Of a DNA stretch of 14,841 nt, positions 14,135 through 14,841 are shown piece by piece (the first letter of the stretch is position 1; the number at the start of each line of letters is the position of its first letter). The notes under the pieces are model-generated. The model was not told the DNA's origin. It saw nothing but the letters and a program-made list of their open reading frames with translations, and made no database searches. Location of the stretch: the NCBI GenBank assembly GCA_012274205.1, contig JAAOZY010000219.1, forward strand, positions 1 through 14,841, given 5' to 3'. The position numbers and the translations under genes were made by a program. Source of the DNA: Betaproteobacteria bacterium (GTDB lineage Bacteria; Pseudomonadota; Gammaproteobacteria; Burkholderiales; SG8-39).

Positions 14135-14841
14135 CAGTAGAGCTCACGCATATGGATGGTCTTCCTGGTCTCGGGCGCATAGACGCCGAAACTGGCGCGC
14201 GCGGAGGGGTCGCGGTCGTAAGTTACAGTGCAATTTCCATTGATCGAACGCAACCACGGGATCGCCGCGCCGGTCGTCGCCGGATGAATGCCCAAACACG
14301 ATTGGTCGGCCGCGCCGGCACCGAGATTGATCGCGAGATTGACGCTGCCGGTGGCCGTGGGCGATGGCTTGGTCAAGACGATGCTGCCCTGCCCGCCGGA
14401 GAGAGTCGCACCGGCGATATGGCTCGCGCCGAAATTCGTCGGGTCGAACAAAGTGCCGGTGTAACCCGACAAGGCTATCGACCCGGCCGGTACGACGGTG
14501 AAACTGTCGGCGCTATTGAGCACCCAGGAGTTTCCGGTCCAATATTCCGCTCGCAGCGGCACGCTGAGATCCGATTTTTCGCTGCCGAACGCATTGAACA
14601 AACGCAAGCGACCATGGCGGATGTTGATGCTGCCGTTGGCTCCGGTGGAGGCGACGGTATCGGCGTCCTCGGCGTGAATCTGGATCGCCTGTTCCGCATG
14701 GGGCAGGACATTGAACACGAACGATATCTTCCCCGTTGCATCCGAATAGTTGACCTTTCCCTCGCCCGGATTGAGGTTGAGGAACTTTGCTGCCGGAACC
14801 GCGCCGGTGCCGCCCGCCACTGCGTCGACGTACAGCTGGCC
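14134..14841 (-). CDS. mshQ: MSHA surface protein MshQ, C-terminal part
   Basis: The last 235 residues of a larger protein; the frame is open at the right edge (the GTG at 14820 is internal). It matches the conserved C-terminal domain of MshQ (the DUF6701 type). The block RHGRLRLFNAFGSE is followed by VPLRAEYWTGNSWVLNSAD, and the end RASFGVYAPETRK...HMRELY resembles the usual ASFGxxxG...REly finish. MshQ is a large secreted or pilus-associated protein of unclear role. Here it precedes the minor-pilin genes instead of ending the cluster as in Vibrio. The stop shares one base with the mshC start (TGATG). Two cysteines remain in this part. The signal sequence and N-terminal domains are off the window. 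Confidence 0.78.
   Translation of the reverse strand, partial: GQLYVDAVAGGTGAVPAAKFLNLNPGEGKVNYSDATGKISFVFNVLPHAEQAIQIHAEDADTVASTGANGSINIRHGRLRLFNAFGSEKSDLSVPLRAEYWTGNSWVLNSADSFTVVPAGSIALSGYTGTLFDPTNFGASHIAGATLSGGQGSIVLTKPSPTATGSVNLAINLGAGAADQSCLGIHPATTGAAIPWLRSINGNCTVTYDRDPSARASFGVYAPETRKTIHMRELY

Overview
The window is GC-rich, densely packed bacterial chromosome. Protein character points to a betaproteobacterium (Burkholderiales, Rhodocyclales or Nitrosomonadales-like): an MSHA-type (mannose-sensitive haemagglutinin) type IV pilus locus, an MCE/auxiliary-lipoprotein pair, an ACSM-like acyl-CoA synthetase and high-GC codon use. This is inferred from protein resemblance; no rRNA or other marker gene is present.

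Left part (1-4846), mostly lipid-related. The 3' part of an MlaD/MCE-domain lipid-transport protein overlaps a PqiC-like auxiliary lipoprotein gene (ATGA overlap). A convergent short-chain dehydrogenase/reductase (SDR) gene follows, and a MaoC-like hotdog hydratase gene diverges from it across a 149-base intergenic region with two mutually exclusive hairpins and a small direct repeat. On the minus strand, an AMP-forming acyl-CoA synthetase is followed 52 bases later by a SemiSWEET-type small transporter. The SDR, MaoC and acyl-CoA synthetase are fatty-acid or CoA-ester type enzymes, but their substrates cannot be read from sequence.

Middle (4847-5080). A 234-base gene-free stretch holds a dense set of nested inverted repeats (4988-5033) and a perfect 9-bp hairpin (5053-5073) just after the last msh gene.

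Right part (5081-14841), all minus strand. An MSHA pilus locus is read from right to left as mshQ (partial), mshC, mshD, mshO, mshP, then a short AT-rich gap with a good sigma-70-like promoter, then mshI, a PilN-like gene, mshJ, mshK, mshL, mshM and mshN. The first group encodes minor pilins and the large surface protein MshQ. The second encodes the inner-membrane alignment complex (MshI, PilN-like, MshJ, MshK), the outer-membrane secretin (MshL), an ExeA-like ATPase (MshM) and a TPR protein (MshN). Every neighbouring pair inside each group overlaps, mostly by ATGA or GTGA, so each group looks like one translationally coupled unit. The major pilin genes (mshA/B), the extension ATPase mshE and the platform protein mshG are not here and presumably lie beyond the right edge or elsewhere.

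I see no tRNA, rRNA, CRISPR array, transposase or phage gene. I found no clearly undescribed multi-gene system. The observations most worth checking are the gene order of the msh locus, the internal promoter, the nested repeats at 4988-5033, the competing hairpins in the SDR leader, and the low-complexity or slippage-prone segments in MshL and MshN.
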